Part shown: piece after piece, positions 1-8,368 of the stretch
How the letters are laid out: each line of letters opens with the position of its first letter
Numbering within the stretch: the stretch's first letter is position 1
NCBI RefSeq assembly: GCF_002355735.1
Contig: NZ_AP014879.1
Span: 2,635,501 to 2,699,500, forward strand
Direction of reading: 5' to 3'
Length of the DNA stretch: 64,000 nt
Source: Sulfuricaulis limicola
GTDB taxonomy: Bacteria; Pseudomonadota; Gammaproteobacteria; Acidiferrobacterales; Sulfurifustaceae
Program-made: the position numbers and the translations under genes
The notes under the pieces: generated by a model
Seen by the model: the letters and a program-made list of their open reading frames with translations, nothing else
The model's database searches: none
What the model was told of the DNA's origin: nothing

Positions 1-837
1 CAGTTCCGACGTGACCAGGTTTTCGATCGCCACGTAGGCGATCGAGGCCGCGATCAGCGGTTCCACGATCGCCGGCGAAAGCGAGACGATGCCGTAGATA
101 CTCAGGCCGAGCGTAAGGGTGTGCGCCAGCGTGAACGCGGTCACCTGCACCAGCAGCGGCTTCCAGCGCGTGCTCAGCAGGAACAGCCCGAGCACGAACA
201 GGATGTGATCGAGACCCTTGGGCAGGATATGGGTGAAGCCGAGCACGGTGTATTGCGCGGCGACTTCCAGTCGGGTTTTCTGTTGCAGGCCGACGCCCAG
301 AATGTAGGGCTCGCTCCTGGCGCCGTTCTTCAGCCACAGCGCCACCGGATCTCCGCCCGATGCGGCCGGCAGCCGCACGATGCTCTCGCCGAAATCCGCC
401 GCATAGCCCCAGCGGAAGACGCGCGCACCCGCCGGAACGGCGCCGCACAGATGCAACAGCGTCAGCCGCGCGCGCGCCGTGTCGCCGACCTCCGGCACCG
501 TGATCGAACACAAGGCCGGTGGCAGGCGCGCCTCGTCGAAACGGATTTCAATCCCTTCGAAATATCGCGGCAGGAACTCGCGGATTTTTCCTTCGAGCAC
601 CGCGGGCGGCAAGTCGCGCAGCTGGTTGTACGTCTGCGCGTTGGGCGATTCATCGGTGTCCTTGTGCTGCGGGCTCACGCCTGCGATCACCGCCTCCATG
701 TTGGCGCTGAGTTCGATGTCGTAGCGCTCGGCGCTGAAACTCACGGTCGCGATCGCGGGACGGATTTCGTGGGCGCGCGCGCCATTGGCAACGACCAGCA
801 GCAACAAGGCCATCAATAAAATGGGTAATCGGGACAT
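1..837 (-). CDS. HupE/UreJ-family membrane protein (3' end outside window)
   Basis: This reading frame is open from an ATG at 837 through the window edge, so the C-terminus is missing. It begins with a signal peptide ending near ANGARA-HEIRP, followed by a soluble region of about 170 residues. Hydrophobic helices then begin around the motif FTHILPKGLDHILFVLG, with FTLAHTLTLGLS further on. The His-rich HILPKGxDHILF and FTxAHTxTL motifs are typical of the HupE/UreJ_2 family of putative nickel/cobalt or metallocentre-associated permeases. It is divergent from a DUF4198 protein, another family often found near metal-uptake genes. Metal transport is inferred from the family; no substrate can be read here. 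Confidence 0.8.
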   Translation of the reverse strand, partial: MSRLPILLMALLLLVVANGARAHEIRPAIATVSFSAERYDIELSANMEAVIAGVSPQHKDTDESPNAQTYNQLRDLPPAVLEGKIREFLPRYFEGIEIRFDEARLPPALCSITVPEVGDTARARLTLLHLCGAVPAGARVFRWGYAADFGESIVRLPAASGGDPVALWLKNGARSEPYILGVGLQQKTRLEVAAQYTVLGFTHILPKGLDHILFVLGLFLLSTRWKPLLVQVTAFTLAHTLTLGLSIYGIVSLSPAIVEPLIAASIAYVAIENLVTSEL

Positions 838-947
838 GCTTTGTGTTTTCCGGTTTGCGACGAAACGGGTATCGGAGCTTATGTTATGCTGCTGGTCGAC
901 GCTGCTACATGGACCTGCCTGTGACGACAAAATTCCGCGCGCAGTTT

Positions 948-1733
948 ATGCGAAATTCACGCTACCTGCTCATTGCCGCATTACTGGCTGTCGCCTGGCC
1001 GGCCGTGGCCCACGACTTCTGGATCGAACCGCAGGCGTTCCGCCCCAAACCCGGAACGGCGGTGGGACTGCGCCTGTTCGTGGGCCAGGAATTCAAGGGT
1101 GACTCCGTGCCCTATTTCCCGCAGAAATTCGAGCGCTATGTCGTCGCCGGTCCGGCCGGCACGCAGCCCATCCCCGGCGTGCTGGGCGATGAACCCGCCG
1201 GCACGGTAACGCCGGCGGCGCCCGGGTTATATGTCATCGGGCTGCACACCAAACCGGACTCGGTCAGCTTCGATACCTCCGAAGAATTCGAAAAATATCT
1301 GCTCAAGGAAGGGCTCGAACGCAACCTGGCCTTGCATCGACAGCACCGGAAACCCGGAAGGAAAATCGAGGAGACTTATTTCCGCTGCGCCAAGTCGCTC
1401 ATCGCGGCGGGAGCGGTCGGGGATGACGCGGACCACGTCCTCGGCTTTCCGCTCGAACTCATTGCCGAAACCAGTCCCTACCGCGCACGCACGCTGCGCC
1501 TGCGGCTGCTGTATCAGGGCAAACCGCTTTCCGGCGCGCTGGTGGTCGCGTTCAACAAGGCCGAACCGCTCGCCAAACTCAAGGCACGCACCGACGACAA
1601 CGGGCGCGTGGAATTTTCCCTGCCGCATTCCGGCGTCTGGCTGGTGACGTCGGTGCACATGATTCCGGCGTCCTTCTTTTCCGGTCATGACTGGGAAAGC
1701 CTGTGGGCCTCGCTGACCTTTGAACGACCGTAA
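948..1733 (+). CDS. DUF4198 periplasmic protein
   Basis: The 261-residue protein starts with a clear signal peptide (MRNSRYLLIAALLAVAWPAVA) followed by HDFWIEP, the N-terminal signature of DUF4198 proteins. A carboxypeptidase-regulatory-like beta fold occupies the C-terminal half, with RTDDNGRVEFSLPHSGVWLVTS resembling the usual GxAxFxLPxxGxWLV pattern. I chose the ATG at 948 because it places the signal peptide at the N-terminus; upstream in-frame ATGs at 843 and 909 add unrelated residues. Family members are often found with nickel or cobalt uptake genes, which fits the divergent HupE-like neighbour. Function is otherwise unknown. Confidence 0.78.
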   Translation: MRNSRYLLIAALLAVAWPAVAHDFWIEPQAFRPKPGTAVGLRLFVGQEFKGDSVPYFPQKFERYVVAGPAGTQPIPGVLGDEPAGTVTPAAPGLYVIGLHTKPDSVSFDTSEEFEKYLLKEGLERNLALHRQHRKPGRKIEETYFRCAKSLIAAGAVGDDADHVLGFPLELIAETSPYRARTLRLRLLYQGKPLSGALVVAFNKAEPLAKLKARTDDNGRVEFSLPHSGVWLVTSVHMIPASFFSGHDWESLWASLTFERP

Positions 1734-1743
1734 GGGGTTTCAC

Positions 1744-2205
1744 ATGAACCCGATGAAATTCCTGTTTTCAATATTTCTGATTGCCGGCGGTTTTCAGGCC
1801 GCGCATGCCGCCGAGTGGATCGGCCCGGATGAAAAGGTGGCGGGAAAATACAATGTGAAACAGCTGGAACAATTACTGGAACTGAACAAACCGGCCCTGA
1901 ATGAAAACATCAAGGTTGTGCCGCTATCACGCAACGCGCGCGCGTCGAACGTATTGGTGCAGGTGCGCGACCGTGAGCCGCTGCATCGGCATATCGACAG
2001 CGACATCACGGTTTTTCTGTTGCGCGGCGAGGGCGAGATGCGTCTCGGCAAGGAAACGCGCCCGGTCAGGGCCGGCGACGTCATTCATATCGAGCGCGGC
2101 GCGATTCACGCCTACATCAACCGCGGCCCGGAACCGGCGGCGGCGCTGGTCGTCTACAGCCCCGCGCCCGGCCCGAAGGATCGCGTCCTCGCAGAGGACA
2201 AGTAA
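1744..2205 (+). CDS. Exported cupin-domain protein
   Basis: This 153-residue protein has a signal peptide (MNPMKFLFSIFLIAGGFQAAHA) and one cupin barrel. Cupin motif 1 is visible around EPLHRHIDSDITVFLLRGEG and motif 2 around GDVIHIERGAIHAYINRG. These supply His, His, Glu-like and His ligands for a metal. The ATG at 1744 is preferred over the in-frame ATG at 1720 because it follows AAGGGG and starts the signal peptide directly. It lies 10 bp after the DUF4198 gene, so the two are probably cotranscribed. The role is unknown; a periplasmic metal-binding or small-molecule-binding cupin is the most that can be said. Confidence 0.75.
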   Translation: MNPMKFLFSIFLIAGGFQAAHAAEWIGPDEKVAGKYNVKQLEQLLELNKPALNENIKVVPLSRNARASNVLVQVRDREPLHRHIDSDITVFLLRGEGEMRLGKETRPVRAGDVIHIERGAIHAYINRGPEPAAALVVYSPAPGPKDRVLAEDK

Positions 2206-2239
2206 ACAGACCCAACCATCCTTAAGCAGGAGCGGAAAA

Positions 2240-3217
2240 TCAATGTCCGGACAGCTCAGACCATATCTTCAGAATCACGAATACAATTAGACCAAGAAAT
2301 ACGATCAACAAGATCACAGCCTGTTTCTTTGCCTTTTTTGCCTGGCCATCGAGCTCCCGTTTTACGTCTTGCGTCAGCTTCTCAAGCTTCGATACCACTG
2401 CTTGATGATTTGCCAGGTCATCTCCCGGTTTAACGGAGTCCATCAGTTTGTCAATCTCGGCAAGATTTTTGTCAATCGACAGATCGCCGGTTTTAGGTGT
2501 GACGCCGATGCGGCGTGAATACATGGCACGCAAATGCTTTACCGCAGCATCTATGTAGAGCGGCTCATGACTGAGCATGTTCAGGGAAATTTGCAGCTGA
2601 TCGCGCTCGCTCGGTAATTGCAGCCATTTCATTCTGGATAGTCGCAGCAAAAACCCCATGCGTTGGAAATATTTTTGCGGCCCATAAACCGAGAGTCCCA
2701 AGAAATAGAATTTTGAGCTACGACTCTGGCGCACATGCAACAAGGCGTTATCCACATCGCCCCAAGGGATGTGCCCGTATACGTGGGTTGTGATCCCTCG
2801 ATCATCCAGTATCAGATACGGCATCCCCATATTTCTGAGATAGGACAACAGCGCGAAAAACGACAGGAGGCCGAAGATTCCAGATCCAATTGCAAGCGCG
2901 TGTTCACCGTCTTCATACATAAATGGGACGGGCGCAAGAAAAATCACTACGCCTGCAATCAGCAGCATCGCGCTTCTCTTGCCGCGAAATATCCTGAGAG
3001 GACCGCGAAAATCCGGCGGGATAATAATCGGCTTTGGTTCTGTAAGCCGCTTGATCCGCTTGTCAGTGAAATACACGCCCACGGAGCTGGAAACAGCAAT
3101 GAAAAGAACCGGCAAGCTCGCCGCGAAACTCTCTCTTGAGAGCGCAATAAATACCATGATGGCAATAACAGCAATAACCAGAAGCAACAGTTCTGCAGCG
3201 CGCCAGACTGAAACCAC
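2240..3217 (-). CDS. Uncharacterised two-segment membrane protein, PH-like C-terminal region
   Basis: The protein has a hydrophobic N-terminal pair of helices, a second pair (about residues 85-135) and a soluble middle containing LDDRGITTHVYGHIPWGDVD, a pattern like that of STM3941/PH-like bacterial membrane proteins. A final hydrophobic helix (VILLIVFLGLIVFVILKIW) ends the chain. A GTG at 3217 is preferred because GGAGGT lies just upstream; a TTG at 3265 would add 16 residues. The gene is much more AT-rich than its neighbours (individual 60-base lines from 35 to 50% GC), suggesting recent acquisition. No function can be assigned. Confidence 0.6.
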   Translation of the reverse strand: MVSVWRAAELLLLVIAVIAIMVFIALSRESFAASLPVLFIAVSSSVGVYFTDKRIKRLTEPKPIIIPPDFRGPLRIFRGKRSAMLLIAGVVIFLAPVPFMYEDGEHALAIGSGIFGLLSFFALLSYLRNMGMPYLILDDRGITTHVYGHIPWGDVDNALLHVRQSRSSKFYFLGLSVYGPQKYFQRMGFLLRLSRMKWLQLPSERDQLQISLNMLSHEPLYIDAAVKHLRAMYSRRIGVTPKTGDLSIDKNLAEIDKLMDSVKPGDDLANHQAVVSKLEKLTQDVKRELDGQAKKAKKQAVILLIVFLGLIVFVILKIWSELSGH

Positions 3218-3316
3218 CTTACCTCCCCTGCACCGGACAGCAGTAATCCATGTCCTACTGAGCAAAAATGATAGTCCAAAAACAGGAGCGATGATTTGAG
3301 GGAAATGGAAACTATC

Positions 3317-4756
3317 TTAGTTACGTGTGACATGATTCATTTCTGCGCGCCAATCTTTGTAGCGTCTTGTCAGACCCGGGTTCGGTTTCGGCGCAAACGA
3401 GAAGCCCGGTTTTTCTTCCGGCCAGTTTTCGGGAAAACCGGCTAGCAGATACGCCGTCCCGCGCGCCGTGGCTTCGTGCTCCGCCGGCCGGTACACCGGC
3501 AAACCGCTGAGATCCGCCAGTCGCCGACACAATCCATCCAGCTGCGCCAGGCCGCCAGTGACGAGCAGGCGCTTCAGCGCCGGCGCCATTTTTTGCATGG
3601 TCTCGAGATTCGCCTGCAACAGGAACACGATGGACTCGACTACCGCGCAGGTCTTTTGCCACGGCTCGCCGTCTCCGATCAGGCACGAGGGAAAATCCGC
3701 CTCCCAGAACGGCGCACCGAGACCGGCGATACCATTGAGGAACAGCGGGATATCGCCGCTGCGCGCGAGCCACGCGGGCAGTTGCGCCTCGACATCCTTC
3801 AATCCCCATTCCTGTTCCGCCCAGCGGAGTGCCACGCCGGCGCCGTTCACGGTGCCTTCCAGCACATACAAGGTCCGGTCCGCGTCACGATAAACCACGC
3901 TGCTCAGCAAACCCGGGGTGTCGGGTGGCTGTGAAACGGCACGCTGTATGAAGGCACCGGTGCCGATGTTGACGTAAGCCGTGTCGGCCGACGGCATGCC
4001 GAGCGCGAACAGCGCCGCCGACTGATCGCCGCTGGCGACAGTCAATGGAATCCGGTGTTCATTCGCGCACAGCATGCCGAAGGCATGACGCGTGGGCACG
4101 CAACGCGGCAACACCTCGGCCGGGATTCCGAAAAGCTCCAGCAGCCACGGGTCCCAATCCATGGTGTGCAGACTCCACAACAACGTGCGCGCGGCATTGG
4201 CGGGATCCGCGACCAGGGGTTTTTCCTCGAGCAAGCGGAACAACAGGAAGCTCGCCAGCGGGCCCATGGCGAGCCGCCCTTCGCGCCGGGCCGCGGCCAC
4301 ATCCGGCAAGTAGTCGAGACACCAGCGCATCTTGGACGCGCCGTAATGCGGCGAGAGCACGAGTCCGGTGCGTTGATGAATTGCCCGGGACTGCGCAGAG
4401 AATTGATGGAGCCAGTCATGCGCGCGCCGGTCCTGCCAGCTGATGACGGGCGAGAGCGCTTCGCCCGTATGACGGTCCCAGCAAACCATGCTGGAGCGTT
4501 GCGTGGCGATGCCGGCGCAACGGATTTGACCGGCGCGAGCGCCCAGCGATGTTATCGCTTTGGTAATGACCGCCTGCAGCGAGGCGACCAGTTCCTCCGG
4601 ATCCTGTTCCACCCAGTCCGGATGCGGCTCGCGCACAGCCACTTCGCACAAGTCGCTGGCCTGCAACACGCCCCGATGATCGAACACCAGCGTGCGGCTG
4701 GCGTGGCCGCCCTGATCGAGACAGAGATACAGCGGATCGGACGCGGCGGATGGCAA
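3317..4756 (-). CDS. FGGY-family carbohydrate kinase (glycerol-kinase-like)
   Basis: This 479-residue protein has the two ribonuclease-H-like domains of FGGY kinases. The N-terminal phosphate loop region is LYLCLDQGGHASRTLVFD, and the second domain contains VASGDQSAALFALG, NIGTGAF and GIAGLGAPFWEADFP, close to motifs of glycerol and xylulose kinases. The usual DxGT(T/S) is DQGGHAS here, and the enzyme is shorter than GlpK (about 500), so the sugar or polyol substrate is uncertain. The likely start is a TTG at 4756, 6 bp after the cysQ stop, with no strong ribosome-binding site. It is the last gene of a nudE-cysQ-kinase transcription unit. Confidence 0.8.
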   Translation of the reverse strand: MPSAASDPLYLCLDQGGHASRTLVFDHRGVLQASDLCEVAVREPHPDWVEQDPEELVASLQAVITKAITSLGARAGQIRCAGIATQRSSMVCWDRHTGEALSPVISWQDRRAHDWLHQFSAQSRAIHQRTGLVLSPHYGASKMRWCLDYLPDVAAARREGRLAMGPLASFLLFRLLEEKPLVADPANAARTLLWSLHTMDWDPWLLELFGIPAEVLPRCVPTRHAFGMLCANEHRIPLTVASGDQSAALFALGMPSADTAYVNIGTGAFIQRAVSQPPDTPGLLSSVVYRDADRTLYVLEGTVNGAGVALRWAEQEWGLKDVEAQLPAWLARSGDIPLFLNGIAGLGAPFWEADFPSCLIGDGEPWQKTCAVVESIVFLLQANLETMQKMAPALKRLLVTGGLAQLDGLCRRLADLSGLPVYRPAEHEATARGTAYLLAGFPENWPEEKPGFSFAPKPNPGLTRRYKDWRAEMNHVTRN

Positions 4757-4762
4757 ACGCGT

Positions 4763-5572
4763 TTATTTCAGGGCCGGGAGATGCCGGTACCAGTCGTAAT
4801 CGCCAACACCGGTCACCATGAACGAGGGATTCAGCAGCGAGGATTTGTTATACCTCAGCGGCCGGCGTTCGAGATCGGTCACGCGCCCGCCGGCGGCCTC
4901 GACCACGCACTGCGCCGCGGCCGTGTCCCACTCCATGGTCGGGCCCAGGCGCGGATAGACGTCGGCCGTGCCTTGCGCGACCAGGCACAGCTTGAGCGAA
5001 CTGCCCATGCTCACGACGTCGTGCGCACCGAGATTTTTCAGGAACGCCTCGGTCTCCGGTCCGGCATGTGAACGGCTCGCGACCACCATCGGTTTCCCGC
5101 CGGCGAAGCGGCGCACCCGGATGGCCTCCACCTCGCACTCGCCCTTCTGCCGGAACGCCTCCGCGCCGGCGGCGGCGAAATAGGTCAGCCCCGTCACCGG
5201 CACGTACACCACGCCCAGCACCGGCCGGCTTCCCTCGATCAGGGCGATGTTCACGGTGAACTCGCCGTTGCGGTTGATGAACTCCTTGGTGCCATCCAGC
5301 GGGTCTACCAGCCAGAATCGCTTCCAGCCCGCGCGCGTTTCAGGACTGACCTTGGCCGATTCCTCGGAGAGCACGGGCACGCCGGGCGTGAGCCCCTCCA
5401 GCCTGGCGCAGATGATTTCATGCGCGGCGCGGTCCGCCTCGGTGAGCGGCGAGCGGTCTTCCTTCTGCTCCACGGTGAATCCGCGTTCGTAGACGTCCAG
5501 AATGACGCGACCGGCGTCACGCGCGATGTCGCAGACCGCGTTCAGGTGATCACGGGGATTGAAATCATTCAT
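4763..5572 (-). CDS. cysQ: 3'(2'),5'-bisphosphate nucleotidase CysQ
   Basis: CysQ hydrolyses 3'-phosphoadenosine 5'-phosphate to AMP, recycling the by-product of PAPS-dependent reactions. The 269-residue protein has the inositol-monophosphatase superfamily metal motifs: LSEESA, then DPLDGTKEF, and near the C-terminus EWDTAAAQCVVEAAGG. The length matches the family (about 250-270). It starts 6 bp after the nudE stop and is followed by the FGGY kinase after 6 bp, so the three are probably one operon. A PAPS-using sulfotransferase lies elsewhere in the window (44.5 kb), which gives PAP recycling a local relevance. Confidence 0.9.
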   Translation of the reverse strand: MNDFNPRDHLNAVCDIARDAGRVILDVYERGFTVEQKEDRSPLTEADRAAHEIICARLEGLTPGVPVLSEESAKVSPETRAGWKRFWLVDPLDGTKEFINRNGEFTVNIALIEGSRPVLGVVYVPVTGLTYFAAAGAEAFRQKGECEVEAIRVRRFAGGKPMVVASRSHAGPETEAFLKNLGAHDVVSMGSSLKLCLVAQGTADVYPRLGPTMEWDTAAAQCVVEAAGGRVTDLERRPLRYNKSSLLNPSFMVTGVGDYDWYRHLPALK

Positions 5573-5578
5573 TGACGG

Positions 5579-6127
5579 TCAGCGCCTCCCTGCCAGCAGT
5601 TCGCGCACCAGCAGCAGCGCCGCGATCGAGCGCGCTTCGGTGCATTCTTCGTGTTCGAACAGTTCGGTCAGGCGGTCCAGCGACCATGGCACGACCTCGA
5701 TCGCTTCCGGCTCGTCGCCGGGGCGACGCTCGGGATAAAGCTCCTGCGCCAGCACCAGGTGCGTGGCATGACTGAAATAGCCGGGCGCGAGCGTGACCGA
5801 CTTGAGATGGGTCAGCTTGCGGGCGCCGTAACCGACCTCCTCCATGATCTCGCGGTTGGCGGCCTCGAACGGCGATTCGCCTTCCTCGATGAGTCCCTTG
5901 GGCAGCGCCAACTCATAGCGCTCGACGCCGGCGGCGTACTCGCGGATCAGCAGCACCGTGCTGTCGTCGAGCATCGGCACCACCAGCACGGCGCCGCTGG
6001 AGGCGCTGCGCAGGCGCTCGTAATTCACCTCGCATCCGTTGGCGAAGCGCAGCCCCACCTGCTCGATCCGGAACAGGCGCGTGCGCGCGATGGTCTCGGT
6101 GCGGGTAATAACGGGCTTCCGGCTCAT
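5579..6127 (-). CDS. nudE: ADP compounds hydrolase NudE
   Basis: NudE is a Nudix hydrolase that cleaves ADP-ribose, AP3A and NADH-type substrates. The 182-residue protein has the Nudix box as GLIEEGESPFEAANREIMEEVG, matching Gx5Ex7REUxEExG, preceded by ELALPK. Its length is close to that of E. coli NudE (186). The start at 6127 (MSRKPVITRTETI) is chosen by similarity of the N-terminus to the family; an ATG six codons upstream is possible. It is divergent from a STAS-like gene and then yrfG, matching the nudE/yrfG neighbourhood of enterobacteria. Confidence 0.88.
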   Translation of the reverse strand: MSRKPVITRTETIARTRLFRIEQVGLRFANGCEVNYERLRSASSGAVLVVPMLDDSTVLLIREYAAGVERYELALPKGLIEEGESPFEAANREIMEEVGYGARKLTHLKSVTLAPGYFSHATHLVLAQELYPERRPGDEPEAIEVVPWSLDRLTELFEHEECTEARSIAALLLVRELLAGRR

Positions 6128-6259
6128 GCCAACTCCGTGCGACATATTCGCAAGGTTAATCCTTTTTGATTGGCGAAACAAAAATTCATTCATTCCCTCC
6201 GCCCCCGCAACGGGTATATGCTTGTGCCGATACATTTTTCTCATGCGCGGGGAAAACCC

Positions 6260-6607
6260 ATGATCGTTATCGAGGAACAAAACGACCTGCTCAAGGCGAC
6301 GGTCTACGCCGAGCTGTCGCTCGCGGATTTCCGGGAATTCGAAACCGCCGCCCAGCACGAGCTCAGGCAGGCGCCGAAAATCAAGTTGCTGCTCGACCTG
6401 ACGAAGATGTCGGGTTACACCGTCGACGTCGCCTGGGAGGACATTCGCTTCACGCGCGCCCATGCCCATGACTTCCGCCGCATCGCGGTGGTCACGGGCA
6501 GCCTGTGGGTGACCTGGCTCGGCTGGTTGCCGTCCGCCTTTACCGACGCCGAAATCAAACATTTCGAGGACGTCGCGGCGGCGGGCGCCTGGCTCCAGGG
6601 CGGCTGA
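6260..6607 (+). CDS. SpoIIAA-like/STAS-fold protein
   Basis: This 115-residue protein (MIVIEEQNDLLKATVYAEL...) has the pattern of SpoIIAA-like proteins: two short N-terminal strands, LSLADFREFE, then IKLLLDLTKMSGYTVDVAWEDI and a C-terminal FTDAEIKHFEDVAAAGAWL. The last element resembles the F..ee..A..WL ending of the family, which may bind small lipid-like ligands. The ATG at 6260 follows GGGGAAAA and starts the conserved fold; a longer frame from 6170 adds 30 unlikely residues. The gene is 5 bp upstream of yrfG and probably cotranscribed. The biological role is unknown. Confidence 0.7.
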   Translation: MIVIEEQNDLLKATVYAELSLADFREFETAAQHELRQAPKIKLLLDLTKMSGYTVDVAWEDIRFTRAHAHDFRRIAVVTGSLWVTWLGWLPSAFTDAEIKHFEDVAAAGAWLQGG

Positions 6608-6612
6608 CACTC

Positions 6613-7263
6613 ATGGTTGCCTGGAACCGTCTCGACACCCTGCTGCTCGACCTCGACGGCACGCTGCTCGACCTGCATTACGACAATCATTTCTGGCTCG
6701 AACACGTGCCGCGCCGCTACGCCGAAACGCACGGGCTTTCGCCCGAGGCCGCGCGCGAGGAAGTGCTGGGGCGCTACAAGCGCGCCGAGGGCACGCTCAA
6801 CTGGTACTGCGTGGATTACTGGAGCCGGGAACTGCGGCTCGACATCCCGCTGCTCAAGGAAGAGGTGAATCACCTGATCGCGGTGCATCCGCATGTGCTC
6901 GACTTTCTCGAGGCGGTCAAGGCCCTGAAAAAACGCGTGGTGCTGGTCACCAACGCCCATGGCAAAACGCTGGCCATCAAGTTCCAGCGCACCGCCCTGC
7001 ACGGCCACTTCGACGCCGTGGTGTGTTCGCACGATCTCGGGCTGCCGAAGGAACACGCGGATTTCTGGGACAAGATGCAGCAGGTGCAGCCGTTCGAGAA
7101 ACGTACCGCGCTGCTCATCGACGACAGCCTGCCGGTGCTGCGCTCGGCCAGCCAGTACGGCATCGGTCAGCTGCTGGCGGTGTACAAACCGGATTCGAAA
7201 CTGCCGGAGAAAGACGTGGGGGAATTCCGCGCCATCCGCAGTTTCCGGGAGATCATGCCCTGA
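6613..7263 (+). CDS. yrfG: GMP/IMP nucleotidase (HAD family)
   Basis: This 216-residue HAD-superfamily phosphatase has motif I as LLLDLDGTLLDLHYDN, motif II as VVLVTNAHG, the motif III lysine in LGLPKEHADFW, and motif IV as TALLIDDSLPVL. This combination and length match YrfG, the purine nucleotidase acting on GMP and IMP. Its location next to nudE supports the assignment. It lies 5 bp downstream of the STAS-like gene and 14 bp upstream of two lipoprotein genes, so it could be part of a four-gene transcript. Confidence 0.87.
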   Translation: MVAWNRLDTLLLDLDGTLLDLHYDNHFWLEHVPRRYAETHGLSPEAAREEVLGRYKRAEGTLNWYCVDYWSRELRLDIPLLKEEVNHLIAVHPHVLDFLEAVKALKKRVVLVTNAHGKTLAIKFQRTALHGHFDAVVCSHDLGLPKEHADFWDKMQQVQPFEKRTALLIDDSLPVLRSASQYGIGQLLAVYKPDSKLPEKDVGEFRAIRSFREIMP

Positions 7264-7277
7264 GGCAAGGAGGCATC

Positions 7278-7853
7278 ATGAAACCGGCTGTCATACCGCT
7301 GCTCACGGTCCTGCTCGCGTCCTGTCAGACCGCGGCTTACGAAGGCAACGAGAACTCGCCGTTTTATTCCGTTCCCGCCGGCTCCGCCCTGATGCTCACG
7401 CGCAGTCTCACCATCCCGGCCGAGCAGGTGGCGGTGTTCCTGCAGGGCGGCGAGGTCGTGGCGTCGGACCGCATCAACCAGTATTACCCGCACTGCAAAT
7501 TCGAGCTGCAACAGCGTCGCGACACGGCGCAAACCGTGCAACCGGACGGTTTCGAGATCACCAAAGTCACGCAGGAAATCGGACACAGCGTCGCGCTCGA
7601 TGGCCTTAGGCTCGCGGGGGTGTCCGTCGGCATCGGCATCAATATCGGTTCACGGGGCGACGGCGCCAGTCTCCAGACCTGGAGCACGCGCATGACGTTG
7701 CGCTCCGCGCGCCAGCCCGGGGTGTTCCGGCTGTCCTGCGGGCAGACGGCGCTGCCGCACGAAGGCCGGCACGTCAGCATCAACGAGATGCGCAAGGCGC
7801 TGGGTGCGGTATTCCTGCTCAAGTTGCCGTCCGGTCGTTCACCGTCACCCTGA
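7278..7853 (+). CDS. Putative lipoprotein, paralogue A of a tandem pair
   Basis: The 191-residue protein has a short signal peptide ending in the lipobox LLASC, so it is probably lipid-anchored. The mature part shares many blocks with the next gene: ENSPF-, PAGSALMLTRSLTIPA, VFLQGGE, YYPHCKFELQQ, AQTVQPDGFEIT, RQPGVFRLSCG and a C-terminal MRKALGAVFLLKL. An insertion rich in Gly (VSVGIGINIGSRGDGAS) distinguishes it from paralogue B. AGGAGG lies just before the ATG. I do not recognise a characterised family. Confidence 0.75.
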   Translation: MKPAVIPLLTVLLASCQTAAYEGNENSPFYSVPAGSALMLTRSLTIPAEQVAVFLQGGEVVASDRINQYYPHCKFELQQRRDTAQTVQPDGFEITKVTQEIGHSVALDGLRLAGVSVGIGINIGSRGDGASLQTWSTRMTLRSARQPGVFRLSCGQTALPHEGRHVSINEMRKALGAVFLLKLPSGRSPSP

Positions 7854-7861
7854 GCGGATTC

Positions 7862-8368
7862 ATGAACCTCAAACGCCTGTTGCTGGCCCTGCCCCTGCTG
7901 TTCACATCCTGTCATGGTCGTGAAGAGACCGATGAGAACTCGCCTTACTTCGTCATTCCCGCAGGCTCACGACTGGTGTTGCATCAGGCGGTCACCATTC
8001 CCGCCTTTAGCGCGGGCGTTTATCTGCAAGGTTCATGGATGCCATGGTCCCAGATCAGCCGTTATCACCCGCATTGCAAGCTGGAACTGCAGCAGCCGAT
8101 GGATTCGGCGCAAACCGTGGAGCCGGACGAATTCGTGATCACGCACGCCGGCGAGGAAGCGGAAACCCAGGAAGGGCTGGAGATCCGCGCGCGCGTGCTG
8201 GAGTTGCGCTCCGAACGTCAGCCCCGTGTCCGGCGTCTGAGCTGCGCCATCTGGCAGACCGCCGCCGGGGGACGACCCATCAGCGGACGCGAACTGCGTC
8301 AGGCGCTGGGCGAAATCCTCACGCTTGAGCTTGGCGGGCGCGCGCCGGCGCCGAAGCCGCGCGCTTGA
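7862..8368 (+). CDS. Putative lipoprotein, paralogue B of a tandem pair
   Basis: This 168-residue protein has a signal peptide with the lipobox LFTSC. It repeats the architecture of the preceding gene: ENSPYFVIPAGSRLVLHQ, TIPA, YLQGSW, YHPHCKLELQQ, AQTVEPDEFVIT, RQPRVRRLSCA and LRQALGEILTLEL. It lacks the glycine-rich insertion of paralogue A. The gene starts 8 bp after its paralogue and its last 50 bases overlap the end of the convergent YkgJ gene. Two mature cysteines (in PHCK and RLSC) are conserved between the pair and could form a disulfide. Function unknown. Confidence 0.75.
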   Translation: MNLKRLLLALPLLFTSCHGREETDENSPYFVIPAGSRLVLHQAVTIPAFSAGVYLQGSWMPWSQISRYHPHCKLELQQPMDSAQTVEPDEFVITHAGEEAETQEGLEIRARVLELRSERQPRVRRLSCAIWQTAAGGRPISGRELRQALGEILTLELGGRAPAPKPRA

